Assembly: GCF_026723865.1 (NCBI RefSeq) | Contig: NZ_CP113529.1 | Span: 2,666,001 to 2,730,000, forward strand | Direction of reading: 5' to 3' | DNA length: 64,000 nt | From: Mycobacterium sp. Aquia_216 | GTDB taxonomy: Bacteria; Actinomycetota; Actinomycetes; Mycobacteriales; Mycobacteriaceae | Shown here: positions 8,582 through 18,493 of the stretch, piece after piece | How the letters are laid out: every line of letters starts with the position of its first letter | Numbering within the stretch: position 1 is the stretch's first letter | Notes under the pieces: model-generated | Told to the model about the DNA's origin: nothing | Databases searched by the model: none | What the model saw: only the letters and a program-made list of their open reading frames with translations | Position numbers and translations under genes: made by a program

Positions 8582-9411
8582 GCACGCAATTGACGACGCG
8601 CGCACGGGCGCTGCGATCGGGGTCGTGGTCGGTGCGGCTCTCGACAGCGTTGCTGCTCCTGGTCGCCGCCTGGGCGGTCGCTCCCGGGCTGTTCACCAGT
8701 CGAGACCCGTTGAAAGGCAGACCCGTCGAGAAGTTCCGGCCGCCGAGCCTGACGCATTGGTTCGGCACCGACCATCTCGGCCGCGACGTGTTGACCCGCG
8801 TGATCTACGGGACCTCGCACACCATCGCCACAGCGGGTTTGGCGGTGGCGGTCGGCCTGGTCATCGGCAGCTTCGTCGGCATTCTGGCCGGGGTGTCGGG
8901 CCCCGCCGTCGATGCCGTGGGTATGCGATTGGCCGATGTGCTGCTGGCACTGCCCGGATTCCTGGTATCGGTGTGGATCGTCACCGCTTACGGACCCGGG
9001 CCGCTTTCCGTCGGTATCGGGGTGGGTATCGGGTCGATCGCGATCTTCGCCCGGGTGTTCCGCGCCGAAGTACTGCGGGTGCGGGCGCTGGATTACGTCG
9101 AAGCCGCCTTCTTGTCGGGGGAGACCCGATGGTCGGTTATCGGCAGGCACATCATCCCGAACGCGATCGGGGCGGTGATCGCGCTGGCCGTCATCGACCT
9201 CAGCGGGGCCATCCTGTTGATCTCGGCCTTGGGCTACCTCGGCTACAGCGCTCCGCCGCCCACCCCGGAATGGGGCCTGCTGGTCGCCGAGGGCCGCCGC
9301 TACCTGGCGACCGCGTGGTGGCTCACTTCCCTGCCCGGCGCGGTGATCCTGTTGGTCATCCTGGCGCTCGGCGTGCTCTCCCGGCGAGCGCTGACGTCCA
9401 CCCGCATCTGA
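8578..9411 (+). CDS. ABC importer permease (DppC/OppC type)
   Basis: Second permease of the importer, 277 residues. It shows the family start TALLLLVAAWAVAPGLF, the conserved HWFGTDHLGRDVLTRVIYG motif of DppC/OppC proteins, about six TM helices, and the cytoplasmic EAA-like loop YVEAAFLSGETRWSVIGRHIIPN. The GTG start at 8578 overlaps the upstream TGA. The paired DppB/DppC architecture confirms the peptide/nickel type of importer. The C-terminus (LGVLSRRALTSTRI) is short and ends 17 bp before the ATPase start. Confidence 0.9.
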   Translation: MSTQLTTRARALRSGSWSVRLSTALLLLVAAWAVAPGLFTSRDPLKGRPVEKFRPPSLTHWFGTDHLGRDVLTRVIYGTSHTIATAGLAVAVGLVIGSFVGILAGVSGPAVDAVGMRLADVLLALPGFLVSVWIVTAYGPGPLSVGIGVGIGSIAIFARVFRAEVLRVRALDYVEAAFLSGETRWSVIGRHIIPNAIGAVIALAVIDLSGAILLISALGYLGYSAPPPTPEWGLLVAEGRRYLATAWWLTSLPGAVILLVILALGVLSRRALTSTRI

Positions 9412-9428
9412 CCGGAAAGAACGAAACG

Positions 9429-11036
9429 ATGGCCGAACCGCAGCTGGAATTGTCCGACCTCACCGTCACCTATCGCGGCGCCGTGCCCAAGGTGGCCCTG
9501 GACGGCATCGACTTGACGGTATCGGTCGGTGAATTCGTCGCTGTGGTCGGTGAATCAGGTTCGGGGAAGACAACTTTGGCGAACACCGTGGTGGGCTTGC
9601 TGCCGCCTACCGCGACGGTCACCGCGACCTCGCTGGCCATCCGCGGCCGCGACACTGTCGGCCTGAGCGAACGCCAGTGGTGCCGGCTGCGCGGCAGCGC
9701 CGTCGGATTGGTTCCGCAGGATCCCGGCGCGTCATTGAACCCGGTGCGCACCATCGGATCTCAGCTCGCCGAGGTCTTCCCGCTGAAAGGGCACAAGCTC
9801 GGCCGGCGCGAGATCCGGCGCCGCTGTCTCGATCTGCTGGACCGGGTCGAAATCGACCGCCCCGAGCAGCGACTCAAACAGTATCCGGGCGAGCTCTCGG
9901 GCGGGATGCGTCAGCGAGTGCTCATCGCGATGGCATTCGGGCTCAACCCCGAGCTGCTGATTGCCGACGAGCCGACCTCCGCTCTCGACGTGACCGTCCA
10001 GCGTCACGTGCTTGCGGTATTCGACCGGCTGGTTACCGAAAACGGCACCACGGTCCTGTTCATCACCCACGACATCGGGGTGGCTACGGATCACGCGTCG
10101 CGAATCGTCGTGATGCGCGACGGCGCGGTGGTGGAGGATGCCGCGGCCGAGTCGATCGTCGCGGCGCCGCGGACCGAATACACCGCGCACCTGATCCGTC
10201 GCCTCGGCACACCCACGCCGGCCATTCCGCGATCCGAGGCCGACGACGTCATCGAGCTCACCAGCGTCTGCAAGGAATTCGGGCTCGGCGGCCGGGCACG
10301 CAACACGGCGGTCGACGACCTCACCTTCACCGTCCGGCGAGGCGAGACGCTGGCGTTGGTGGGGGAGTCGGGGTCGGGGAAGTCGACCACCGCGAAAATG
10401 ATCATCGGTCTGCTCACCCCCACCCGCGGAACGGTAAGGGTGCTCGGCCGCGACATCGCGGCGCTGTCCGCACGCGCCCGCCGTGAGCACTGGCAAGACA
10501 TCCAGTTCGTCTACCAGAATCCCGATTCGGCGCTCGATCCACGCTGGACCGTGCGGCAGGTCCTGGAAAGCCCGCTGCGCTCCTATGGGTTGGCCGACAA
10601 GCGGCAGCGGGCCCTGCGCGTAGCAGAGGCCCTGGCGAGCGTCGGTCTGACCGAGGACAAGCTGGATCGGCGGCCCACCGAGCTGTCGGGCGGCGAATGC
10701 CAGCGCGTCGCCATCGCCCGCGCGCTGGTGCTGCGCCCGCAGATCGTGGTGCTCGACGAACCGCTGTCGGCGCTGGACGTGGTGACCCAGGACCAGATCA
10801 TCCGGTTGTTGCTGCGCTTACAGGACGAACTCGGCCTCACTTATCTGTTCATCTCCCACGATTTGTCGGTGGTGGCCCGACTGTCGCACCGGGTGGTGGT
10901 GCTACGGGCCGGGCGGGTGGTCGACAGCGGTGAGACCGAGACGGTCTTCGCCGCGCCGTCGTCGGCGTACACCCGCGCGCTACTCGAGGCGGTCCCGGGG
11001 CGCCGCCTCGCCCGTTCGGCCCTGTCAGGCTCGTGA
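9429..11036 (+). CDS. Fused dual ABC ATPase (DppD-DppF type)
   Basis: Single 535-residue polypeptide carrying both nucleotide-binding domains of a peptide-type importer. Domain 1 has Walker [10 protein letters not shown] (residues 41-49), signature LSGGMRQRV and Walker [13 protein letters not shown]. Domain 2 has Walker [10 protein letters not shown] near residues 312-320, signature LSGGECQRV and [11 protein letters not shown]. Both domains look catalytically intact. ATG at 9429 follows GGAAAG by about 9 nt. The stop lies only 35 bp before aroC, so transcription may continue into the shikimate operon. Fused NBD pairs are common in actinobacteria. Confidence 0.93.
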   Translation: MAEPQLELSDLTVTYRGAVPKVALDGIDLTVSVGEFVAVVGESGSGKTTLANTVVGLLPPTATVTATSLAIRGRDTVGLSERQWCRLRGSAVGLVPQDPGASLNPVRTIGSQLAEVFPLKGHKLGRREIRRRCLDLLDRVEIDRPEQRLKQYPGELSGGMRQRVLIAMAFGLNPELLIADEPTSALDVTVQRHVLAVFDRLVTENGTTVLFITHDIGVATDHASRIVVMRDGAVVEDAAAESIVAAPRTEYTAHLIRRLGTPTPAIPRSEADDVIELTSVCKEFGLGGRARNTAVDDLTFTVRRGETLALVGESGSGKSTTAKMIIGLLTPTRGTVRVLGRDIAALSARARREHWQDIQFVYQNPDSALDPRWTVRQVLESPLRSYGLADKRQRALRVAEALASVGLTEDKLDRRPTELSGGECQRVAIARALVLRPQIVVLDEPLSALDVVTQDQIIRLLLRLQDELGLTYLFISHDLSVVARLSHRVVVLRAGRVVDSGETETVFAAPSSAYTRALLEAVPGRRLARSALSGS

Positions 11037-11071
11037 ATCGGGTCCGCGAGCCGACGTGGGAAGATAGTCGG

Positions 11072-12292
11072 GTGTTGCGCTGGATCACCGCGGGGGAGTC
11101 GCATGGCCGGGCATTGGTTGCCCTGGTCGAAGGCATGGTCGCCGGTGTGGAGGTCACCTCCACCGAAATCGGCGACCAATTGGCTCGTCGCCGGCTCGGT
11201 TACGGCCGCGGCGCCCGGATGCAGTTCGAGCGCGACGCGGTGACCGTGCTGGCCGGCGTTCGCCACGGTGTCACCCTGGGCGGCCCCATCGCCATCGAGA
11301 TCGGCAACACCGAGTGGCCGAAATGGGAAACCGTGATGGCCACCGACCCGCTCGACCCCGCAGGAGCGGCCGACCTGGAAAACTCGGCGCGCAACGCGCC
11401 GCTCACCCGGCCCCGGCCCGGGCACGCCGACTACGCCGGGATGCTCAAGTACGGTTTCGACGACGCGCGGCCGGTGCTCGAGCGCGCCAGTGCGCGGGAG
11501 ACCGCCGCCCGCGTCGCGGCGGGGACGGTCGCGCGGTCGTTTCTGCGCCAGGCGCTCGGCGTCGAGGTGCTCTCGCACGTGATCGCGATTGGTCCGTCGC
11601 AGCCCTACGACGGACCGCCCCCCGGGCCCGAGGACCTGGCCGCGATCGACGCCAGCCCGGTGCGCGCCTTCGACAAAGACGCCGAGCGGGCGATGATCAC
11701 CGAGATCGAGGCCGCCAAGAAGGACGGCGACACCCTGGGCGGCGTGGTGGAAGTCGTGGCGTTGGGCCTGCCCATCGGGCTGGGCTCGTTCACCAGTGGC
11801 GACAACCGCCTGGACAGCCAGCTGGCCGCCGCCGTCATGGGCATCCAGGCGATCAAGGGCGTGGAGATCGGCGACGGCTTTCAGACCGCACGCCGCCGCG
11901 GCAGCCAGGCCCACGACGAGATGTACCCCGGCCCCGACGGCGTGATCCGCTCGACGAACCGGGCCGGCGGCCTGGAAGGCGGCATGACCAACGGCCAGGC
12001 GCTGCGGGTGCGGGCGGCGATGAAGCCGATCTCGACCGTGCCGCGGGCACTGGCCACCGTCGACCTGGCCACCGGGGACGAGGCCGTCGCCATCCACCAG
12101 CGTTCCGACGTGTGCGCGGTGCCCGCCGCCGGCGTCGTCGTCGAGACCATGGTGGCGCTGGTGCTGGCCCGCGCCGCGCTGGACAAGTTCGGCGGCGATT
12201 CGCTGGCCGAAACCCGGCGCAACATCGAGGCCTACCAGCGTGCGGTCGCCGAGCACGAAATGCCGGTTGCCCGCGCTCGGGTGTCCGGGTAG
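11072..12292 (+). CDS. aroC: Chorismate synthase
   Basis: Converts 5-enolpyruvylshikimate-3-phosphate to chorismate using reduced FMN, last step of the shikimate pathway (named aroF in M. tuberculosis). The 406-residue product has all family blocks: [13 protein letters not shown] at the N-terminus, [46 protein letters not shown], the [24 protein letters not shown] block and the [15 protein letters not shown] region. GTG at 11072 is preferred over GTG 11033 because it opens directly on [11 protein letters not shown] as in other mycobacteria and has GGAAG upstream. First gene of aroC-aroK-aroB-aroQ. Confidence 0.97.
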   Translation: MLRWITAGESHGRALVALVEGMVAGVEVTSTEIGDQLARRRLGYGRGARMQFERDAVTVLAGVRHGVTLGGPIAIEIGNTEWPKWETVMATDPLDPAGAADLENSARNAPLTRPRPGHADYAGMLKYGFDDARPVLERASARETAARVAAGTVARSFLRQALGVEVLSHVIAIGPSQPYDGPPPGPEDLAAIDASPVRAFDKDAERAMITEIEAAKKDGDTLGGVVEVVALGLPIGLGSFTSGDNRLDSQLAAAVMGIQAIKGVEIGDGFQTARRRGSQAHDEMYPGPDGVIRSTNRAGGLEGGMTNGQALRVRAAMKPISTVPRALATVDLATGDEAVAIHQRSDVCAVPAAGVVVETMVALVLARAALDKFGGDSLAETRRNIEAYQRAVAEHEMPVARARVSG

Positions 12293-14384
<2,092 letters not shown>

Positions 14385-14388
<4 letters not shown>

Positions 14389-15125
14389 TCCTTCTTTCCC
14401 CACTGCGAACTCGGCCATTCCGACTCCGGATCGGAGTGTTTCGGGCCTTCGGTGCGAATCACCTCGGTCTTGGCATCGTCGGAACCGGTGGCGATGGTTT
14501 CGGTCGGAGATTCCCGCTCGACCGTCGGAATCGTCTCGGTGGGTGCGTCGCGTTCCGCGGTGGCCACCGACGACGTCCGTGCCTCGGCCTGGCCCCCGCG
14601 ATGCTGCACGGGAACCTCGCCGGTCGGCGCGTCGTCGGCGCTGGCGGCGGTGAACACGTCGGTGTCAGCGCGTTCCTCGTCCGGTCCGGCTCCCCGGTCG
14701 GGCGGGGGGTTGCGGTCCACCCGCCAGCGGCCGACGGCCGCACCGATGATGCCGGGCAGGAAAACGCAGAGCGCGGTGAAGGCGGCGAACGTCGTCACCT
14801 CGTTGATCAGGCCCCCGGTGTAGAGGCCCTTGTAGAACAGCGCGATGAGCCAGGAGACGGCCCCGCTCAGAACCCCGGCGAGCAACCCGGCCAGCAGCCA
14901 GGTCATCGCCAGGTCCTGGCGGCGATCCGGATCCGCGTTGGCTTTCGCGTCGGCTCGGCCGTCCAGCAACCCCCAGACGACTACGGCGATGATGAAGACG
15001 AGAAGCAGCACCACGCTTACCAGCCCGGCTTGCGTCTGCCACACGTTGATGATCGCCCCCTGAAACAACCGGACGACAACCATCAACGCAGCGAACGCCA
15101 ATCCCCGCACCATCCAGTTACTCAT
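14385..15125 (-). CDS. Rv2536-like membrane protein
   Basis: 246-residue protein with four predicted TM helices in the first 150 residues ([55 protein letters not shown]-like [11 protein letters not shown]). A long charged cytoplasmic tail carries three repeats of the form (D/E)APTGEVP / APTETIPT / SPTETIAT / AKTEVIRT. Position and sequence match M. tuberculosis Rv2536, sometimes labelled a B-4DMT transporter; no function is established. It is convergent with aroQ (4-bp overlap) and divergent from pepQ. ATG at 15125 is the first start adjoining the hydrophobic segment. The TETI-like repeats could be phosphorylation or FHA-binding sites, which is only an inference. Confidence 0.82.
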
Positions 15126-15158
15126 GGCTGACCAGCGTAGCGAGTACCGTCGTGAGTC

Positions 15159-16277
15159 GTGACACATTCCCAGCGTCGAGAAAATCTAAAAATCCAGATC
15201 GGTGCCAGCGGACTGGACGCGATGCTGGTCACGGACCTGATTAACGTGCGCTATCTGTCAGGTTTCTCCGGATCCAACGGCGCGTTGCTGGTCTTCTCCG
15301 ACGATCGCGAAGCCATCTTGGCCACCGACGGCCGTTACCGCACCCAGGCCGCCGCGCAGGCGCCCGATCTCGAAATCGCCATCGAGCGGGCCGTCGGGCG
15401 CCATCTGGCCGGGCAGGCGGCCGCCGCGGGCGTGTCCAAGCTGGGCTTCGAAAGCAATGTGGTCACCGTGGACGCCTTCGACACACTGACCGGCGAGGTC
15501 GGTGAGCTGGGCGCGAAGACCGAGCTGGTGCGGGCCGCCGGCACGGTCGAGGCGCTGCGCGAGATCAAGGACGCCGGTGAGGTGGCGCTGCTGCGGCTGG
15601 CCTGCGAGGCCGCCGACGCCGCACTGAAAGACCTGGTGGCGCGGGGTGGTCTGCGGCCCGGGCGCACCGAACGCGAGGTGAGCCGCGAACTCGAGGCGTT
15701 GATGCTCGATCATGGCGCCGACGCGATTTCCTTCGAGACGATCGTGGCCGCCGGGCCCAATTCGGCGATCCCGCACCACCGGCCGACCGACGCGGTGCTC
15801 GCCGACGGGGATTTCGTCAAGATCGACTTCGGCGCGCTGGTCGCCGGCTATCACTCGGACATGACCCGCACCTTCGTGCTGGGCAAGGCCGCGGATTGGC
15901 AGCTGGAGATCTACCAGCTGGTCGCCGAGTCGCAGCGGGCCGGCCGGGAGGCACTGCGGCCGGGCGCCGATCTTCGCGAGGTGGACGGCGCCGCGCGCCA
16001 GGTGATCGTCGACGCGGGTTACGGCGAGCAATTCAGCCATGGTTTGGGACATGGGGTGGGCCTTCAGATCCACGAAGCACCGGGAATCGGCGCCACCTCG
16101 ACCGGGACGTTGCTCGCGGGTTCGGTCGTGACGGTGGAGCCCGGCGTCTACTTGCCGGGCCGCGGCGGCGTCCGCATCGAGGACACCCTGGTCGTCGCTG
16201 ACGATGCGTCGCAAACCACCGGGCAGACCGCCGAGCTGCTGACTCGGTTTCCCAAAGAGCTGGCCATTCTGACCTAG
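15159..16277 (+). CDS. pepQ: Xaa-Pro aminopeptidase/dipeptidase (M24B)
   Basis: Cytoplasmic dinuclear-metal peptidase that cleaves bonds next to proline, 372 residues. The N-terminal creatinase-like domain (LINVRYLSGFSGSNGALLV) precedes the pita-bread domain. Metal ligands are visible in VKIDFGALVAGYHSDMTRTF (two Asp), SHGLGHGVGLQIHE (His), VTVEPGVYLPG (Glu) and GGVRIEDTLVV (Glu). GTG at 15159 lies 33 bp from the divergent membrane-protein start. It heads the pepQ-efp-nusB segment as in M. tuberculosis (Rv2535c-Rv2533c), here interrupted by one small membrane-protein gene. Confidence 0.95.
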   Translation: MTHSQRRENLKIQIGASGLDAMLVTDLINVRYLSGFSGSNGALLVFSDDREAILATDGRYRTQAAAQAPDLEIAIERAVGRHLAGQAAAAGVSKLGFESNVVTVDAFDTLTGEVGELGAKTELVRAAGTVEALREIKDAGEVALLRLACEAADAALKDLVARGGLRPGRTEREVSRELEALMLDHGADAISFETIVAAGPNSAIPHHRPTDAVLADGDFVKIDFGALVAGYHSDMTRTFVLGKAADWQLEIYQLVAESQRAGREALRPGADLREVDGAARQVIVDAGYGEQFSHGLGHGVGLQIHEAPGIGATSTGTLLAGSVVTVEPGVYLPGRGGVRIEDTLVVADDASQTTGQTAELLTRFPKELAILT

Positions 16278-16368
16278 CCGGCGCTGCACCCGACGGCAAA
16301 AAAGCCGCCTGAGCGGCCATAACTCGTCGAGCTGCCGGAACCACGACGGCTGCGTAGGATTCGGGAAT

Positions 16369-16686
16369 ATGGCCTACATAGCCCTCATTGCTGTCTACGT
16401 AGCGGCCGCTTTTTCAGCTCTTACCGGGCTCTGGCTCACTGCGGTGTTATTCGTCGGCGACGACACTGACGGGGCCGGCATCATGACGACGGCCGTTCGC
16501 CGGGCGGCTCCGAGGGGCCCGATTCTGATCGCGGTCGGCGTTGCGCTGGGTTTGCTCGGCAACATCTCCGCGAACCACCTGCCTGCGTCGCCCGCCTCCG
16601 ACATGGTCGCGCCGTCCAACGCGACGGACCTGTGCGACAACAACGACGGACTTTTCGGCCTGTGCGGCGCCGGGCAGCTCCGCTAG
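16369..16686 (+). CDS. Small membrane protein, function unknown
   Basis: 105 residues with two predicted TM segments: an N-terminal one (ALIAVYVAAAFSALTGLWLTAVLF) and a second near residues 50-65 (ILIAVGVALGLLGNISA). A short C-terminal part contains two Cys (LCDNNDGLFGLCGAG) about ten residues apart that could form an extracytoplasmic disulfide. I do not recognise the family, and as I remember it there is no counterpart between pepQ and efp in M. tuberculosis. ATG at 16369 follows a 91-bp gap that starts with a GC-rich hairpin-like stretch, so the gene may have its own promoter. Confidence 0.65.
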   Translation: MAYIALIAVYVAAAFSALTGLWLTAVLFVGDDTDGAGIMTTAVRRAAPRGPILIAVGVALGLLGNISANHLPASPASDMVAPSNATDLCDNNDGLFGLCGAGQLR

Positions 16687-16717
16687 CGGCGCGGTGAGTG
16701 CCGCACCCGAGCGCGGG

Positions 16718-16723
16718 TAAGCT
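16718..16723 (+). promoter_or_regulatory. Candidate -10 element (TAAGCT) for efp
   Basis: TAAGCT fits the mycobacterial TANNNT -10 pattern and lies about 112 bp before the efp GTG. No clear -35 is visible, which is common in mycobacteria. It would produce a leader of about 105 nt containing two hairpins. Confidence 0.35.
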
Positions 16724-16757
16724 GCATCCCGTGCGCTTCCAGGCGCTGACTGCGGTT

Positions 16758-16795
16758 CCGGCGTAGCCGGGACGCGCTACCGGGCAAAAGCCCGG
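16758..16795 (+). promoter_or_regulatory. Tandem hairpins in the efp leader
   Basis: Two perfect stem-loops lie in the leader: CCGGC-GTA-GCCGG at 16758-16770 and CCGGGC-AAAA-GCCCGG at 16780-16795. Neither is followed by a U-tract and they lie upstream of the gene, so a 5'-leader or attenuation role is more likely than termination. The AGGAGA ribosome-binding site at about 16819-16825 stays outside both stems. Confidence 0.45.
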
Positions 16796-16835
16796 GCTCT
16801 CGACAATTGGCCATCCTGTAGGAGATAGAGCGACC

Positions 16836-17399
16836 GTGGCATCGACTGCCGACTTCAAGAACGGACTAGTGCTGGTGATCGACGGCCAGCTGTGGCAGAT
16901 CACCGAGTTTCAGCACGTCAAACCGGGTAAAGGCCCAGCCTTCGTACGTACCAAGCTGAAGAACGTGCTCTCGGGCAAGGTCGTCGACAAGACCTACAAC
17001 GCCGGCGTAAAGGTCGATACCGCCACCGTCGACCGCCGCGATGCCACCTACCTGTACCGCGACGGCTCGGACTTCGTGTTCATGGACAGCCAGGACTACG
17101 AGCAGCATCCGCTGCCGGAATCGCTGGTCGGCGACGCCGCCCGGTTCCTGCTGGAGGGGCTGCCGGTGCAGGTGGCCTTCCACAATGGGGCGCCGCTGTA
17201 CCTCGAGCTTCCGGTGTCGGTCGAACTCGTGGTCACCCACACCGAGCCGGGTCTGCAGGGGGACCGGTCCAGCGCCGGCACCAAGCCCGCGACCGTGGAG
17301 ACGGGAGCGGAGCTCCAGGTACCGCTGTTCATCAATACCGGCGACAAGTTGAAGGTGGATTCGCGCGACGGCAGCTATCTGGGCCGGGTCAACGCCTGA
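16836..17399 (+). CDS. efp: Translation elongation factor P
   Basis: Ribosome-binding factor that relieves stalling at consecutive prolines, 187 residues, three beta-barrel domains. The N-terminal KOW-like domain contains the tip loop KPGKGPAF, with the lysine near residue 32 that other bacteria modify. The central domain has [16 protein letters not shown], and the C-terminal OB domain shows [16 protein letters not shown] and [17 protein letters not shown] at 16836 has AGGAGA about 10 nt upstream. nusB follows after 2 bp, so the pair is cotranscribed. Confidence 0.97.
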   Translation: MASTADFKNGLVLVIDGQLWQITEFQHVKPGKGPAFVRTKLKNVLSGKVVDKTYNAGVKVDTATVDRRDATYLYRDGSDFVFMDSQDYEQHPLPESLVGDAARFLLEGLPVQVAFHNGAPLYLELPVSVELVVTHTEPGLQGDRSSAGTKPATVETGAELQVPLFINTGDKLKVDSRDGSYLGRVNA

Positions 17400-17401
17400 C
17401 C

Positions 17402-17926
17402 ATGCCGGACGGTAAATCGCCAAGGCCCGCGAAGGGACGCCATCACGCCCGCAAGCGCGCCGTGGACTTGCTGTTCGAAGCCGATTCCCGCGGGCTGAGC
17501 CCGTCCAGTGTGGCCGACTCGCGCACCGCGCTGGCCCAAGCCAACCCCGACGTCAAGGCACTGCACCCGTATACGGCCGCGGTGGCGCACGGGGTCGGCG
17601 ATCAGATCGCCCATATCGACGACCTGATCAGCACCCACCTGCAGGGCTGGACATTGGACCGGCTGCCCGCGGTCGACCGCGCCATCCTGCGAGTTGCGGT
17701 ATGGGAGCTGCTTTATGCCGGCGATGTGCCGGAGCCGGTAGCTGTCGACGAGGCCGTGCAGCTGGCCAAGGAGTTGTCCACCGATGACTCGCCGGGCTTC
17801 GTCAATGGCGTACTTGGACAGATCATGTTGGTCACACCGCAGATCCGGGCGGCCGCCGAGGCCGTCCAAGGAGCCACGCGAACGGGTGCGGCCACCACAC
17901 CGGAGAATCCCGAACCGGCGTCATGA
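17402..17926 (+). CDS. nusB: Transcription antitermination factor NusB
   Basis: All-helical protein that binds boxA RNA with S10 (NusE) to promote processive rRNA transcription, 174 residues. It shows the N-terminal [16 protein letters not shown] motif, the [21 protein letters not shown] core and the [23 protein letters not shown] helix diagnostic of the family. A disordered C-terminal tail ([18 protein letters not shown]) extends the roughly 156-residue M. tuberculosis form. It starts 2 bp after efp and overlaps the next gene by ATGA. Confidence 0.96.
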   Translation: MPDGKSPRPAKGRHHARKRAVDLLFEADSRGLSPSSVADSRTALAQANPDVKALHPYTAAVAHGVGDQIAHIDDLISTHLQGWTLDRLPAVDRAILRVAVWELLYAGDVPEPVAVDEAVQLAKELSTDDSPGFVNGVLGQIMLVTPQIRAAAEAVQGATRTGAATTPENPEPAS

Positions 17927-18309
17927 CCCGACTGGAGCTCCGCGCCTTCCTCGCCGCCTTCCTGGCGGCGACGGTGGTGCTGGGCGCGGTGATCTGTGCC
18001 GCGTACGGGCTGACGATTGTCGCCGCGGCGCTCGCGATCTATGCGCTGGGTGTGGGCGCCTGGCTGTACCACTCGATCGAGCGTCTGATTGTCGCCCGCC
18101 GCATCAGCACCGTGCGCTCGGCGGCCAAGCCGCTGCAGCCGCTACTGCCGGTGATGGCCGCGCTGATGGGTCTCACCCAGGCCGTGGTGCGCTCGCTCAG
18201 CGATGTCACCGAGCTGCCGGGGCGCGGGCGGGAGCTGCCGATGCTGCGGTGGATGGACAACACCCGCGGTGGTCGGCGGGTCGTCGACAGTGACGAAACC
18301 GAGCGCTGA
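17923..18309 (+). CDS. Rv2532c-like small membrane protein
   Basis: 128-residue protein with two N-terminal TM helices ([22 protein letters not shown] and [18 protein letters not shown]) and a cytoplasmic C-terminal half containing the short helix [20 protein letters not shown]. By position after nusB it corresponds to M. tuberculosis Rv2532c; no function is known. Start and stop are fixed by the ATGA overlap with nusB. It ends the pepQ-efp-nusB cotranscribed block and is followed by 184 bp before the decarboxylase gene. Confidence 0.75.
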   Translation: MTRLELRAFLAAFLAATVVLGAVICAAYGLTIVAAALAIYALGVGAWLYHSIERLIVARRISTVRSAAKPLQPLLPVMAALMGLTQAVVRSLSDVTELPGRGRELPMLRWMDNTRGGRRVVDSDETER

Positions 18310-18493
18310 CCGAACACAGGCGATCGTGAGCGAAACGATCGCAAACGCTGGCCGGACCGGATAACAATGGGACGAGAGTCGTTCAGGTCGGTGTCGGAGA
18401 ATATTTACGGCGGTAGCGGAGTATCGGACACCACCGCCCGCCTGTGACATGCACTGACGGCCGCGAGCCCGCACCAGAAGAACAGGTGACGAC

